From Calditrichales bacterium MX18-03 (GTDB lineage: Bacteria; Bacillota; Clostridia; Lutisporales; Lutisporaceae), in NCBI GenBank assembly GCA_021083345.1, contig JAJGRE010000002.1, positions 930,001 to 994,000 of the forward strand: a DNA stretch of 64,000 bases, given 5' to 3'. The notes beneath the pieces were generated by a model. That model was not told the origin of the DNA. It was given only the letters and a program-made list of their open reading frames with translations, and made no database searches. Position numbers and translations under genes: made by a program. Position 1 is the first letter of the stretch. Each line of letters opens with the position of its first letter. Below are positions 57,201 through 64,000 of the stretch, piece after piece.

Positions 57201-57606
57201 CCGGCAGCTTGTTGGTAACCTTGATGGTCTTTTTGCCGTCATTGAAAATGGCAGCGTAGGAAGGACCATAAACACCGGGCTGCAGGACATGATCCCGCTC
57301 AATGATAATCTGATTCCCAAAAATCAGGTCCGCTTCCTTGTATTTGACAGTGTCAATACGGTAAGACGCACCGCCGCCCTCTTCGTCGGTTATTTCGATG
57401 ACCGGTTCGTTGAGCGGATAATCCGAAGAATAGGATATGACGTACTGAAGCGTGTCTTTTCCGGTAGGGTCCTGAATCCGCTGGAACAAAATGTTCATAC
57501 TGTTGGGGGCGGCGTGTACCACCTCTATGATTCCGCCCGTTGGGACGGCAGATGCCAATAATGCCATGATCAGGACAATAGCTGTGAGCTTTTTGTGTTT
57601 ATTCAC
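51205..57606 (-). CDS. Giant IPT/TIG-repeat secreted protein with FN3 domain
   Basis: The protein has 2,133 residues. The GTG at 57606 is chosen because GGGGG (57616-57620) lies 9 bases upstream and a signal peptide (KHKKLTAIVLIMALLASAVP) follows at once. About eleven IPT/TIG domains follow one another, marked by P-x-I-x-x-I-x-P-N-x-G-x-x-x-G-G-T-x-V-T-I-x-G-x-x-F and F-G-x-x-x-A. Residues about 1142-1162 hold a calcium-loop motif (DLNGNGRYDADEPYIDL). One fibronectin type III domain lies near residues 1805-1909 (TIRIEWGTVAETQYYEV). No SLH domain or sorting signal is present, although it is the first gene of an operon with two SLH proteins. It is likely a wall-associated adhesin or scaffold. 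Confidence 0.87.
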   Translation of the reverse strand: MNKHKKLTAIVLIMALLASAVPTGGIIEVVHAAPNSMNILFQRIQDPTGKDTLQYVISYSSDYPLNEPVIEITDEEGGGASYRIDTVKYKEADLIFGNQIIIERDHVLQPGVYGPSYAAIFNDGKKTIKVTNKLPDGTNDASVTKSFDVVSPPKILSTNIVNKTLFVGDSLTVLGSNFDAVNTVLVDGVSYNSIVPQDGGTKITVTINSAGIKTGEIRMYKDTNDGELVPTTYSNAIQSIYQNSAYVVSRLTQINIDMVQPNTGSVNGGTYVKIRNAAGQTGLNDQVKVYFPRVINGVMEPLSTANLATANSFDPLTNTLTVRTKASTSGPGDARIVITSPDGTSRYDDRDNPLLYTFVEAGNALTLNNITPPNAKASAQAKVTLIGKNIGTLNVTGLSYPAGEDFSSSITNVLNQTSGDVTTTYITLSGLKYNLNNQEYTVDVVKKINVVVGGSAKTVVDAVYGGFTPESSFSIQQDQLYIQLPIVNLGVKEFETYDAVVSTETFIYYDGDDADTDLDDQLIPSKLEEATLSNSFTYSSDFVVPTVTTITPGYGPRDKKISVRITGANFYVLQQATQKLKPIVKIGIAPLDANVKVLENVRVINGASGIEVDGSTSNYRGDTIIGDIPASPDGNINIDANIYVYNPDAYNAADPDNIIYFGQPGILNAKFKFFNPNATQYPRIIDVSPNLVSSAGGEDITITGSNFKTNSELYVDGQKVTPITISGTGETLTFKSPKGSPGVVSLQVFNPDSGAMAGSILEYTSIYTSPGITKITPNKGGPNTLVTITGKNFLSSDVTAKPEEVYKLIGARVKFNNKDLNSYNMSTSGTIMLKDYNYQSGTPKPVFKAGAVFDTDYRDVVFIDDAHDGVFLLKEEQGIMYLKDGNGNRFRAFVDENDTIKLVNQNSVTSSEITYDYDGYTPDEGEEGTGLIMTFTFDGIPYRLKAQTPYLIKTQGGISTITGNMVRIIDDTTLEVTIPPLIPSQGNNDVTVINPDTAFATKKDGFFYFGSMGSKPVIQSLEPNEASIFGGTIVKITGEAFREGVEIYFGSEKATSVVLSANQKVIYAVLPAYPKSLPKGVGSVTVPVVILNPTDGGTTVWDQRFTYRVPTSYPEITTISPNRWNASGGIDVTIYGKNFVQGEPYTDLNGNGRYDADEPYIDLYNIGSYDETCIAEDEIDGVTVRTVIPELAPKVYFGGELAIVKDFLYNRLIVELPSYSGSGAVDVVIVNPDTGTVVKKGGFTYSVSAPKITSIVPAVGPKAGGTEVTIKGQDFIVEDIKVFVGSSEDKAVELISGGTLAKTITMGNLTVNYNALNPPQAGNNTALTMTFSAKFSDSSVQDVAVTKYINMEEEKTDYQVTFEPEDFITAEPDINAGEFAKLMAEEESVNLRIADSQMQVMRRLAAVDAVNSNDKTLIIHTPPASLIGVKDLQIINNDGGTATGQFEYGNPVSIPRIDEVKPNRRVDYTLGGEPAAKYLVEVSTKGGEQIRILGRELRDGVKVMIGDQMAEVLGKTDFSNGQSELLVKVPVPNTANKNVELKITVINSDMASAVSTDYPASGTKPTGWYPYWFVYKDSSTNPAITRVTPNQGPRIGGTTITIEGDDFREGARVFIGGLECTDVEIISYKQIVAVTAPLSAPITEPGSYAVEVKNYENGVLSGTAILENGFTYVSSPVITGIFEAGTVDAEGNYAKGAEVTELRVTGGELVMLEVTDLQPNPTIVMGGKIVTITDYSNIPQGIRGMNSKGQDVVVTGGAAAAIVQTQGKTYAVIRTPALTKSENSTIIIINADTGISNSYGAPYIMPVPEKPLSLKAEAVDGDTIRIEWGTVAETQYYEVFLSESEDGKKKGEYLYLASIVPGVVSETVLRYFIEGLQPDTYYSVKLRAVNQYGASSYSNATPFKKTPDDITVTYYQPEEVQRAGFPLNDSIKATGTGVAFIAGEKSLGNKDKGVVADFGQTAYYAANPKTVDISFGLIKKYPGNKINISDRSLQLELTANSLAVDEMIRVEAAKAMDAVVRITLNRALGAREDVVRISIPKGYKALMSPVGIEVSMQVQSQVSRIRSLKTAADLTVRYDEALQKNYPGGVYIGFYDNETKKLQLLSLGAAAKGSASAKVIRSGEYVLIGKLFK

Positions 57607-57651
57607 TGGAAAACACCCCCTACTCGTATATATCGACATTTTTTTATTAAA

Positions 57652-57660
57652 ATTATACCA
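57652..57660 (-). promoter_or_regulatory. Extended -10 promoter of the four-gene surface operon
   Basis: On the minus strand TGG TATAAT forms a strong extended -10 with no clear -35. Transcription would begin near 57645, giving a short leader of about 39 bases with GGGGG before the GTG start. The wider gap 57607-58118 holds this promoter, a palindrome, a possible plus-strand small RNA and two terminators, but no protein gene. Confidence 0.6.
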
Positions 57661-57745
57661 CATATACCATGGGATTTTGTTGAATTGTAACCCAACTTTA
57701 ACATTCCAGTTTCTTACATTCGTGCTTATTCTTATAATTTGTTTG

Positions 57746-57759
57746 TGCATATTTATGCA
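57746..57759. promoter_or_regulatory. TGCATA/TATGCA palindrome, possible operator
   Basis: TGCATA and TATGCA flank two bases, about 90 bases upstream of the surface-operon promoter. The position and symmetry suggest a regulator site, but no regulator is identified. Confidence 0.25.
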
Positions 57760-57918
57760 TCTTTTGCAATAAATGTTGCACCGTTCTAAAATGTAAAGAA
57801 CCAGCAATTTTCATCAATAACATTGCAGAAATGCGCTAATTTTCAACTTTTTATGCCAGTTTAATGTTATATTCATCGAATGTATAAATAATTCTTTACA
57901 AATTTGTTACAATTGCTA

Positions 57919-57947
57919 TTGCATATTCATAATCGATGTATTATAAT
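57919..57947 (+). promoter_or_regulatory. Orphan plus-strand sigma-A promoter
   Basis: TTGCAT at 57919-57924, exactly 17 bases, then perfect TATAAT at 57942-57947. No protein gene follows on this strand, but an intrinsic terminator lies 100 bases downstream, so it may drive a small RNA. Confidence 0.5.
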
Positions 57948-57953
57948 TATTAT

Positions 57954-58047
57954 TGTATTTAACCCCTGAATAACTCATAGCTTATGGAGACACACACAAT
58001 CGTTAACCCCACTCATATTGCACCTTGAAAGAGGTGCGCTTTTTTTT
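57954..58047 (+). ncRNA. Candidate small RNA with intrinsic terminator
   Basis: The span from the predicted start of the orphan promoter to the end of a T-run is about 94 bases. It ends in the hairpin GCACCT-TGAAAG-AGGTGC followed by eight T. It sits between two giant surface-protein genes on the opposite strand. A 14-codon frame (57984-58028) exists inside but has no ribosome site and stops inside the hairpin loop. No known RNA family was recognised. Confidence 0.35.
58020..58047 (+). terminator. Rho-independent terminator on the plus strand
   Basis: A 6-bp GC-rich stem (58020-58025 with 58032-58037), a 6-base loop and a T8 tract give a standard intrinsic terminator. Nothing but the candidate small RNA lies upstream on this strand. 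Confidence 0.65.
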
Positions 58048-58060
58048 GACAAATTTTGTC

Positions 58061-58102
58061 ACAAAAGCGTACCCGGAGTATTAACCCCGGGTACGCTTTT
58101 GT
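58061..58102 (-). terminator. Terminator of the giant SLH gene
   Basis: ACAAAAGCGTACCCGG (58061-58076) pairs perfectly over 16 bp with CCGGGTACGCTTTTGT (58087-58102) around a 10-base loop. The T-tract for minus-strand transcription is within the stem end (CTTTTGT). A GACAAA/TTTGTC palindrome follows at once. Confidence 0.65.
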
Positions 58103-58118
58103 GTTAGCAAGCTCTTCC

Positions 58119-61100
58119 CTATATCAGGTTCGATTTCCTCAGAAGCTGATGTACAATCGCTGCAACCTCAGCTCTGGTGATGTATGCTTTCGTTGCCGTC
58201 ATATTGCCGGTCTTGTCCGTGACAACGCCTGCCTTGATGCAGGCTGCGATGCTGTTCCTGGCGTAAGCGGATGCATCGCTTGCATCGCCAAAGCCTGCCA
58301 GCAGCTTTTCCATTTCCCCGTCTGCCAGCTCGGCTTTCAGCCTGGTAATACCCATGGCTCTGGCAATCATCGTCATGGCCTGCTCACGGGTGATTTTGTC
58401 TTCCGGCCCGAATTTGCCGCTACCATAGCCGTTTATGATCTTGTACTCCGCTGCCGTGATGATATAGCCGCTGTACCAATCTGAAGCCTTGACATCGCCG
58501 AACGGCATATTGCCTGCTCCTGGTCTGAGACCCAATGCCCTCACCATAATAGCCGCAAACTCTCCGCGGGTGATGTCACGGTCAGGCGCATAGCTGCTTT
58601 CATCTATGCCGGTTACAACCAGTCTTGACCCCATATCATTGATGGCTTCCTTTGCCCAGTGGTTTTCAACATCCTTGAATACCTTCGGGCTCCAGATGAT
58701 TGAATAGGTGCTGTTGGTCAGGCTGTTGATCTTCGCATAGTATTTCCCGTCTATGACAACAATTGTGGTGGGTACGTGTGAGAAGGTTCCGTCCGCATTC
58801 AGCACGATCCCTGTTGTTATCTTTGACGGATCGATTCCATCCGGTATTGCCACGGTCCTTTCGACATACCCGTTGAACTTGGAAACATCTACTTTCCTGT
58901 CTCCGCTGGTGCAGCTAATCTCAAACTCTACCGGCTTTACGACCACCTGGTAATTGTTCCTTCTCGCCGTATCTTCCACGATCTTTACCGTATTCTCCGG
59001 AGGAGCTGCAATACTAACGCTTACCTTGATGTCCTTCAGCTCCACTTGCTGCCCGATCTGTGCAGATACATTGTCTATGTTTATCTCGGACGCCGGCAGC
59101 GTATAGCTGACAGTCTCCGTTTTAATCTCCAATACGGCTTCCTTGGTTTCCATGCTCTTGACCATCTGGCCGTTCAACTCCCCGACAACCACATCGGACT
59201 TGGTGTTTACCGGAATGGTTACCACCGCATTGACGCCTTCTGCCGTCAGCTTCTGCTCCAGCTTCTGCGGGTCTACGGCTATGGTCGTTACTGTCATGTC
59301 CCCTTGCGTAGAGGTTGATGCCGTCCCTGCGTTTTCAACCTTGCCGTTTACCAGGATGTCTACGCCTGTATTCCCGGCTGTCGGGGGTGTTGGGGGTGTC
59401 GGCGGTGTTGGGGGTGTCGGCGGTGTTGGGGGTGTCGGCGGTGTTGGCCTTTCGTCCCTTTCCGGCTCCGCCTGCCGGATCACAGTGATGGTATAGGTCG
59501 TTACCGTTGTTCCATCCTCTGCCGTTACCTCCACCGTGATGGTGTTAGCTCCGACTGCCAGGCTTACCTCAACGCCGCCTCCGGTCAGTGCCGCATTGTT
59601 GACTCTGATGCTTGCCACACCCTCCTCCGCAGCTGCTTCCACCAACACTTTATCTGTGGAATAGCTTACCGTCATGCTGTATTCCGTTGTATCCTTGTTG
59701 AAGGCCGGTGCCAGTGCCCCGCTGCCTGCCCTTAGCGTCCTAAGAGCGGCATTGGAGGACGGCGCACGGTTCACCGTAATCACATATTCCTTTACCGTCG
59801 TCCCATCCTGCGCCGTTACTTCCACTGTTATCCGGTTGTTTCCCACGGTCAGCGCCATGCTGCCAGATTCCATCCCGCTCCCAACGATAACTCCGTTCAC
59901 ACGTATCGTGGCCGTGCTGTCTGACGCAGTAGGTATCACAGTTATTCCCGTTACGGCATTCTCCACCTCTAATAGATAATCCGTCGCCGATGCGGCGAAT
60001 ACCGGCTCCAGCATCCCATTGCTCATTTCCAGCCCTTCCAGGTCTGCATCGGTGGAAGGCGCTCTAGTGGCTTCTATGGTGTAGATTTTTTCCGTTTCGC
60101 CGTCCTGCGCCATTACCGCTATCTCGATGAAGTTTTCCCCCACTTCGAGGTCCACAATGCCGGACCAATCGTTGGCTGAGTCATTAGACGCGGTTTCTCC
60201 GTTTATTTCTACCGTCGCATATTCATCATACACGCTTGCCGTTACTGTCATGCTGTCCACTTCGTTTTCCACTTCTATGGCGTAGGCCATGATATTTGCT
60301 TCAAACGCCGGCAGCAGTTCTCCCGCATCCACGGTCAGCGCTGTTAGGTCCGCTACGCCCGAAGGTATGATATTGACCGCAATTTCTGCCGTATCCGTCT
60401 CACTGCCGTCACTTACGCTGTATACAAAGCTGTCCGCTCCATGGGCTCCCTCATCCGGCGTATAGGTATACGTGCCTGTCTCTTCATCTGTTATGACGAC
60501 CGTACCCATCTCGCTCTGCACATCTATGCTGTAGGTCAGGGCATCGCCGTCCGCATCGCTTGCTTCCAGATTGCCGCTGCCGGGCATCCCTGCATTGGTG
60601 GTCAAGATTCCGTCCTGTGCTACCGGCGCGTCGTTCACTGCTGCTATATTGATGGTGAGGGTTGCTGTCTCAGAGGAGTAGTCTGCACCGTCGCTTCCCT
60701 TCCATACCAGTGTTGTAGTCCCGTTCCAGTTGAGATCAGGCATAAAGCTAAGGCTGTCCAGGTCTTCGACATCCACCTCTTGATCCTCTGATACCGGTTC
60801 CTCATCCAGTGACAGCGTACCATTGGACGGTAATGATACGATCATAATCTTCTCCAGTGTGCTGCCATCGTCATTGCTGTATGCAAAGTCTTCCGCCGCC
60901 AAGCTCAATTCCGTATCTTCTTGCCCGCTCCTGCTGCTGTCTTCCGAATCCGGCACTGATTTGTACCGGATGCTGTCGGTGATGTCTTCCGACACATTTC
61001 CGGCATGATCCCTCAGTTGCATGTATACCGTTGCTATACCATAGGTGTCTTCTATTGACCAGCTCGCGCTTTCCGCTGCCGATTCCCATTCGCTCCAGGT

Positions 61101-64000
61101 ACTGCCGTCATTAGAGAACCGCATTTGTGCCACACCCGACCCGTTTTCATCCGTGCTGGCAATGGCAAGTTCTACCTCTGTAGACGTGGTGTTGTCATCG
61201 CCGTCATTAATGGCTACTGTGCCTGTCGGCTGCGTCTTGTCGAAGACATATTCAACCTCAAGCACGGTTCCTTTATTGCCTGATATATCATAGCCTACTG
61301 CTTTCAGGACAATTGTATCTCCGTCTGCTCCGTCAATGCTGATTACTGAACCGTTGTAGCCTTCAGAGCCATTATCCGGCTCGGCTCCGTCCAAGGTGTA
61401 GTAGGTGCTGACTGCATCGATTGCAGGTGTCAATAAAATGCTCAGCGCAGTGTTATATGTGCCTGCCGGTATGTCTGCGGTTGGCGCTCCGGGTCCGTCA
61501 CTGTCCTCTGTGATTGCCACGCTGGCCGTATCGCTCTCATTGCCTGCCGCATCCGTTGCCTTTACTACCAATGTATTGACTGCACCCTGGGTCAGGTTCA
61601 CCGTAGCAGTGTAGTTGCCCTCTTCATCTGCTGTCACCGTTACCGGTGCCGCCCCGCCTGTAATGGTTACAATGGACTCCGGTTCGGCTGTTCCTACTAT
61701 TGTGATACTGTCGTCATTAATGGTCTGCGCCTGTGTTGTGATAACCGGCGCGTCTGGCGCGCTGCTGTCCACTGTTATATCCAGCCCTGCCGACGCTTCA
61801 CTCTCATTTCCTGCTGCATCCGTTGCCTTTATTGTTATGGTGTGGTCTCCTTCTCCCAGAGCTGATGCCGTGATGCTCCAGTTACCGCTTTCATCTGCTG
61901 TTGCATTGCCGATTGCTATTGTTCCGTTCCTGTACAGCGTTACCGTGCTTTCCGGTTCTGCGGTTCCTGTAAAGGTCGGTGTCGTGTCATTGGTTAAGTC
62001 GTCATCGCTGTCTCCCGAGTCTGAGCCTGCTGCCAGGTCAGGTACGCTTGGTGCATCGGGAGCTGCTTTATCAAAAAACACGTTACTTTCGTCCGTCGTC
62101 TCCGTTACTGCCGTACCGGGATTTCCTACCAAATCTTCAAATGTGATATTGAAGGGAACGGTCCCCTCACTATCCCCCGGCTGTATGACGTAAGAAGCTG
62201 TCCAGGTCTTTGCATCGCTGTCTCCGGCATCGTCGATTGCAGCACTCTGACCTGCAATCTCAACGGTGGGACTGCCTATATCCTCACTGGACGTTATACT
62301 GACCGTTACTGTGCTTCCGACTTTTGCCCAGCTTGCATTGCTGTTATCAGAAGCTATCGTGACCGTCTCCAGAGTCGGCGGTATTATATCCCCCTCCGGC
62401 AATGTGACGGTTGTACTTGTCGCTTCCGGAAGCCCTGCTGCGTTGAATGCAATTTGAGCGTTATTGATTTCCGGGTTATTCGTGGCACGAAGATTATCGA
62501 AAATCACAATGCCGTTTGCTGCTGTTTTCGTAACCGTTCCGGTCAGCGTCCATGCACCTTCGTCCTTCTTTGACGCCGTTACCTGTGTGCTGCTGTCTCC
62601 TGAGCAGGTATTGCCGTAGGCATCCTTCAGCGTGATCACAGGCTGCTGGGCAAACTGCCCGCCATTTGCAACCGGAGCAATGATATCCGTCGTTACCGTC
62701 ATGCTCGCTGCAGCACCTGCTTGCGGTGTGATGCTGAGGGTATTGGTTGCAGGGCTGACCACGCCTGCGATGCTGAAGCCTATGGTCTGTGCAGCTGCCT
62801 TGTTCAGGACCATATCGACCGTCGCCACGCCGTCTGTAAAGGTTACGCTGATAACCTGACCTGCACCTGATGAAGCAGCTGCAAGATCCACATCGTTGAA
62901 GCTTCCATAGGAGCCATTCGGTGCTGCTTCTGCGCCGGATATTGTCACAGCCTTGGCTCCGTCGAAGTTGCTGTCGTTATGATTCAGTGAATCTTTCACA
63001 GTCAGAGTGACTGTATTATCGGCTCCCGATAACGGTGAGTTGCTGCCAGCTTCTGCAGCAGCCGCATACGCCGCAGCTATTACCGTCAGATTGTCTGTTG
63101 TATCCGTATGACCATTACACGTTAAAGTCACAGGTTGTCCATGATTTGCCACTTCCATGCTTGTTCCATTGCTTGGACTTTCCGTAATCCCGTTAGCCCC
63201 AAACTGCGCAAAGGCAATATCCTCCGTCGAACCGTCGTTATAGGTCAGCCTCACTGTCAGTCCTGACAGATCAAGGGCTTCACCTGCTCCGTAAACCAGC
63301 TTCACCGGTTGCGTCAGAACTTCTATACTGCTGGCTGTTTTTGGTGCTGTAGGCGCAAATGTCACTGTAAAGGTAAGCGTATTGCCTTCACCATCTCCCC
63401 CGCCTACCGTACCCGCTCCCGGTGTCCCGGTATTCACAGACGGAGGCAGGCCTCCTGACTGGAACTTGTTTCCTGATGCTGCGGTTAGCTCTATAACTGC
63501 CTTGTAGGCAGATCCTGCTTTAAACTTTCCTTCGTTAGTTAATGTAGCAGCAGTGTCATCGCTATTCTGCCATGTCAGATTTGTTACTGTGTAGGTTCCA
63601 TGTCCAGGTGTAAGGTTTCCAAGCGCTATCGGCGTTACTCCTGCCGAAGGTGCTGTTATTCCCGACACGCTTGCTGCGGTAATTTCAGCCAATGCCATGT
63701 TGACTGTCAATGTCACTGCATTGGAAGTTACTATTGCTGTTGTTCCGCTCTTGCTGTTGGTTATCACGCACCTGTACTGACTACCGCTATCCTCTGTTGC
63801 AAGCACTCCTGTTGTATAGCTTGCTGATATTGCTCCTGAAATATCATTCCAGGTAGTAGCGTTATATATCTGCCACTGGTATGAGAGGCTTCCTCCATCA
63901 GGGGCAGATGCTGTTACAGTAAATGTCGCTGTCCCTCCTGCTGTTATTGCTGCGTCCTGCGGTTCTGCCGTAATGACTGGCACTACCGCCTCAGCTAAAG
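58119..64000 (-). CDS. Giant multi-domain SLH surface protein (C-terminal part, cut by window edge)
   Basis: About 1,960 residues are visible and the frame stays open at the window edge, so the start is outside. In order are: an Ig-like domain (YQWQIYNATTW), a Big_3-like unit (VYGAGEALDLSGLTVRLTYN), Bap-type Ig repeats (PTFTGTAEPESTVTLYRNGT), a chitobiase-like YYTLDGAEPDNG unit, and a cadherin-type pair (NDAPVAQDG, GTYTYTPDEGAHGADSFVY). Three cadherin-like beta-sandwich units, each ending in V-x-x-Y-x-I-T-V-x-R, come next. A (TPP)n linker and three C-terminal SLH domains (last 185 residues, ITRGEFAAIMVRALGLRPG, ITREQAMTMIARAMG, ITRAEVAAIVHQLL) finish it. It is a wall-anchored adhesin-like protein. 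No enzyme domain is visible. Confidence 0.9.
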   Translation of the reverse strand, partial: LAEAVVPVITAEPQDAAITAGGTATFTVTASAPDGGSLSYQWQIYNATTWNDISGAISASYTTGVLATEDSGSQYRCVITNSKSGTTAIVTSNAVTLTVNMALAEITAASVSGITAPSAGVTPIALGNLTPGHGTYTVTNLTWQNSDDTAATLTNEGKFKAGSAYKAVIELTAASGNKFQSGGLPPSVNTGTPGAGTVGGGDGEGNTLTFTVTFAPTAPKTASSIEVLTQPVKLVYGAGEALDLSGLTVRLTYNDGSTEDIAFAQFGANGITESPSNGTSMEVANHGQPVTLTCNGHTDTTDNLTVIAAAYAAAAEAGSNSPLSGADNTVTLTVKDSLNHNDSNFDGAKAVTISGAEAAPNGSYGSFNDVDLAAASSGAGQVISVTFTDGVATVDMVLNKAAAQTIGFSIAGVVSPATNTLSITPQAGAAASMTVTTDIIAPVANGGQFAQQPVITLKDAYGNTCSGDSSTQVTASKKDEGAWTLTGTVTKTAANGIVIFDNLRATNNPEINNAQIAFNAAGLPEATSTTVTLPEGDIIPPTLETVTIASDNSNASWAKVGSTVTVSITSSEDIGSPTVEIAGQSAAIDDAGDSDAKTWTASYVIQPGDSEGTVPFNITFEDLVGNPGTAVTETTDESNVFFDKAAPDAPSVPDLAAGSDSGDSDDDLTNDTTPTFTGTAEPESTVTLYRNGTIAIGNATADESGNWSITASALGEGDHTITIKATDAAGNESEASAGLDITVDSSAPDAPVITTQAQTINDDSITIVGTAEPESIVTITGGAAPVTVTADEEGNYTATVNLTQGAVNTLVVKATDAAGNESDTASVAITEDSDGPGAPTADIPAGTYNTALSILLTPAIDAVSTYYTLDGAEPDNGSEGYNGSVISIDGADGDTIVLKAVGYDISGNKGTVLEVEYVFDKTQPTGTVAINDGDDNTTSTEVELAIASTDENGSGVAQMRFSNDGSTWSEWESAAESASWSIEDTYGIATVYMQLRDHAGNVSEDITDSIRYKSVPDSEDSSRSGQEDTELSLAAEDFAYSNDDGSTLEKIMIVSLPSNGTLSLDEEPVSEDQEVDVEDLDSLSFMPDLNWNGTTTLVWKGSDGADYSSETATLTINIAAVNDAPVAQDGILTTNAGMPGSGNLEASDADGDALTYSIDVQSEMGTVVITDEETGTYTYTPDEGAHGADSFVYSVSDGSETDTAEIAVNIIPSGVADLTALTVDAGELLPAFEANIMAYAIEVENEVDSMTVTASVYDEYATVEINGETASNDSANDWSGIVDLEVGENFIEIAVMAQDGETEKIYTIEATRAPSTDADLEGLEMSNGMLEPVFAASATDYLLEVENAVTGITVIPTASDSTATIRVNGVIVGSGMESGSMALTVGNNRITVEVTAQDGTTVKEYVITVNRAPSSNAALRTLRAGSGALAPAFNKDTTEYSMTVSYSTDKVLVEAAAEEGVASIRVNNAALTGGGVEVSLAVGANTITVEVTAEDGTTVTTYTITVIRQAEPERDERPTPPTPPTPPTPPTPPTPPTPPTAGNTGVDILVNGKVENAGTASTSTQGDMTVTTIAVDPQKLEQKLTAEGVNAVVTIPVNTKSDVVVGELNGQMVKSMETKEAVLEIKTETVSYTLPASEINIDNVSAQIGQQVELKDIKVSVSIAAPPENTVKIVEDTARRNNYQVVVKPVEFEISCTSGDRKVDVSKFNGYVERTVAIPDGIDPSKITTGIVLNADGTFSHVPTTIVVIDGKYYAKINSLTNSTYSIIWSPKVFKDVENHWAKEAINDMGSRLVVTGIDESSYAPDRDITRGEFAAIMVRALGLRPGAGNMPFGDVKASDWYSGYIITAAEYKIINGYGSGKFGPEDKITREQAMTMIARAMGITRLKAELADGEMEKLLAGFGDASDASAYARNSIAACIKAGVVTDKTGNMTATKAYITRAEVAAIVHQLLRKSNLI
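59382..59450 (-). repeat. 18-bp tandem repeat coding a Pro-Thr linker
   Basis: The plus-strand unit GGTGTCGGCGGTGTTGGG is repeated almost perfectly about 3.5 times. It encodes the T-P-P linker between the beta-sandwich part and the SLH-bearing end of the giant protein. Slippage here would change linker length in steps of six residues. Confidence 0.88.

Noticed and set aside
57984-58028. Fourteen-codon frame inside the candidate small RNA
   Set aside because: There is no ribosome site, and its stop lies inside the terminator loop. Its N-P-T-H stretch resembles the FlhB cleavage site only by chance.

Overview
The window looks like a chromosomal stretch of an anaerobic, spore-former-type Gram-positive bacterium of the class Clostridia. 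The reasons are: at least four secreted proteins with S-layer-homology (SLH) regions, a giant secreted protein ending in a dockerin-like calcium-loop pair, strong purine-rich Shine-Dalgarno sites, frequent TTG and GTG starts, and clean sigma-A promoters. No tRNA, rRNA, CRISPR array, transposase or phage gene was seen. The species cannot be named from the sequence alone.

Layout. 1-869 (minus) is the start of an SLH-type surface protein cut by the window edge. 1124-2284 (plus) is a TolC-like secreted coiled-coil protein. 2581-9411 (plus) is a five-gene glycan operon: GT2 glycosyltransferase, methyltransferase, fused glutaminase/sugar amidotransferase, Wzx-type flippase and a large GT-C-like membrane protein. 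It converges on a 17-gene minus-strand run transcribed from about 30661 down to 9443. In transcription order that run is: Wzy/O-antigen-ligase-type protein with a TPR tail, Wzz-type protein, PglF-, PglE-, PglC- and PglD-like bacillosamine enzymes, a GT4 glycosyltransferase, WbpE-, WbpD- and WbpA-like enzymes, a NodB-like deacetylase, a WbpB-like oxidoreductase, an LpxD-like acyltransferase, a PaaK-like AMP ligase, a second LpxD-like protein, a KamA-family radical SAM enzyme, a second Wzy-type protein and a MurJ-type flippase. A probable S-layer protein gene with a near-consensus promoter (30777-33980) lies directly upstream.

34237-36354 (plus) encodes a secreted six-repeat protein, 36440-36775 (minus) a small coiled-coil protein and 37011-38621 (minus) CTP synthase. 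38828-44971 encodes a 2,047-residue secreted protein of 16 beta-rich repeats, two PPC-like domains and a terminal dockerin-like module. 57606-45235 (minus) is a tight four-gene cell-surface operon: IPT/TIG protein, two SLH proteins and a CtpA-type protease. 58119 to the window end is the C-terminal 1,950-odd residues of another very large SLH surface protein.

How it works together. The two glycan operons are predicted to build an undecaprenyl-linked glycan that starts with diacetamido-bacillosamine and contains a 2,3-diamino-glucuronic acid, possibly converted to an acetamidino form by the fusion enzyme. The most unusual part is the KamA / AMP ligase / LpxD-like module, which suggests an amino sugar acylated with a beta-amino acid. 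The KamA homologue keeps its catalytic residues but has lost both aspartates that hold the lysine side chain. The position next to S-layer genes, and the Wzy-TPR protein, make S-layer glycosylation the leading interpretation; a capsule or secondary cell-wall polysaccharide is the main alternative.
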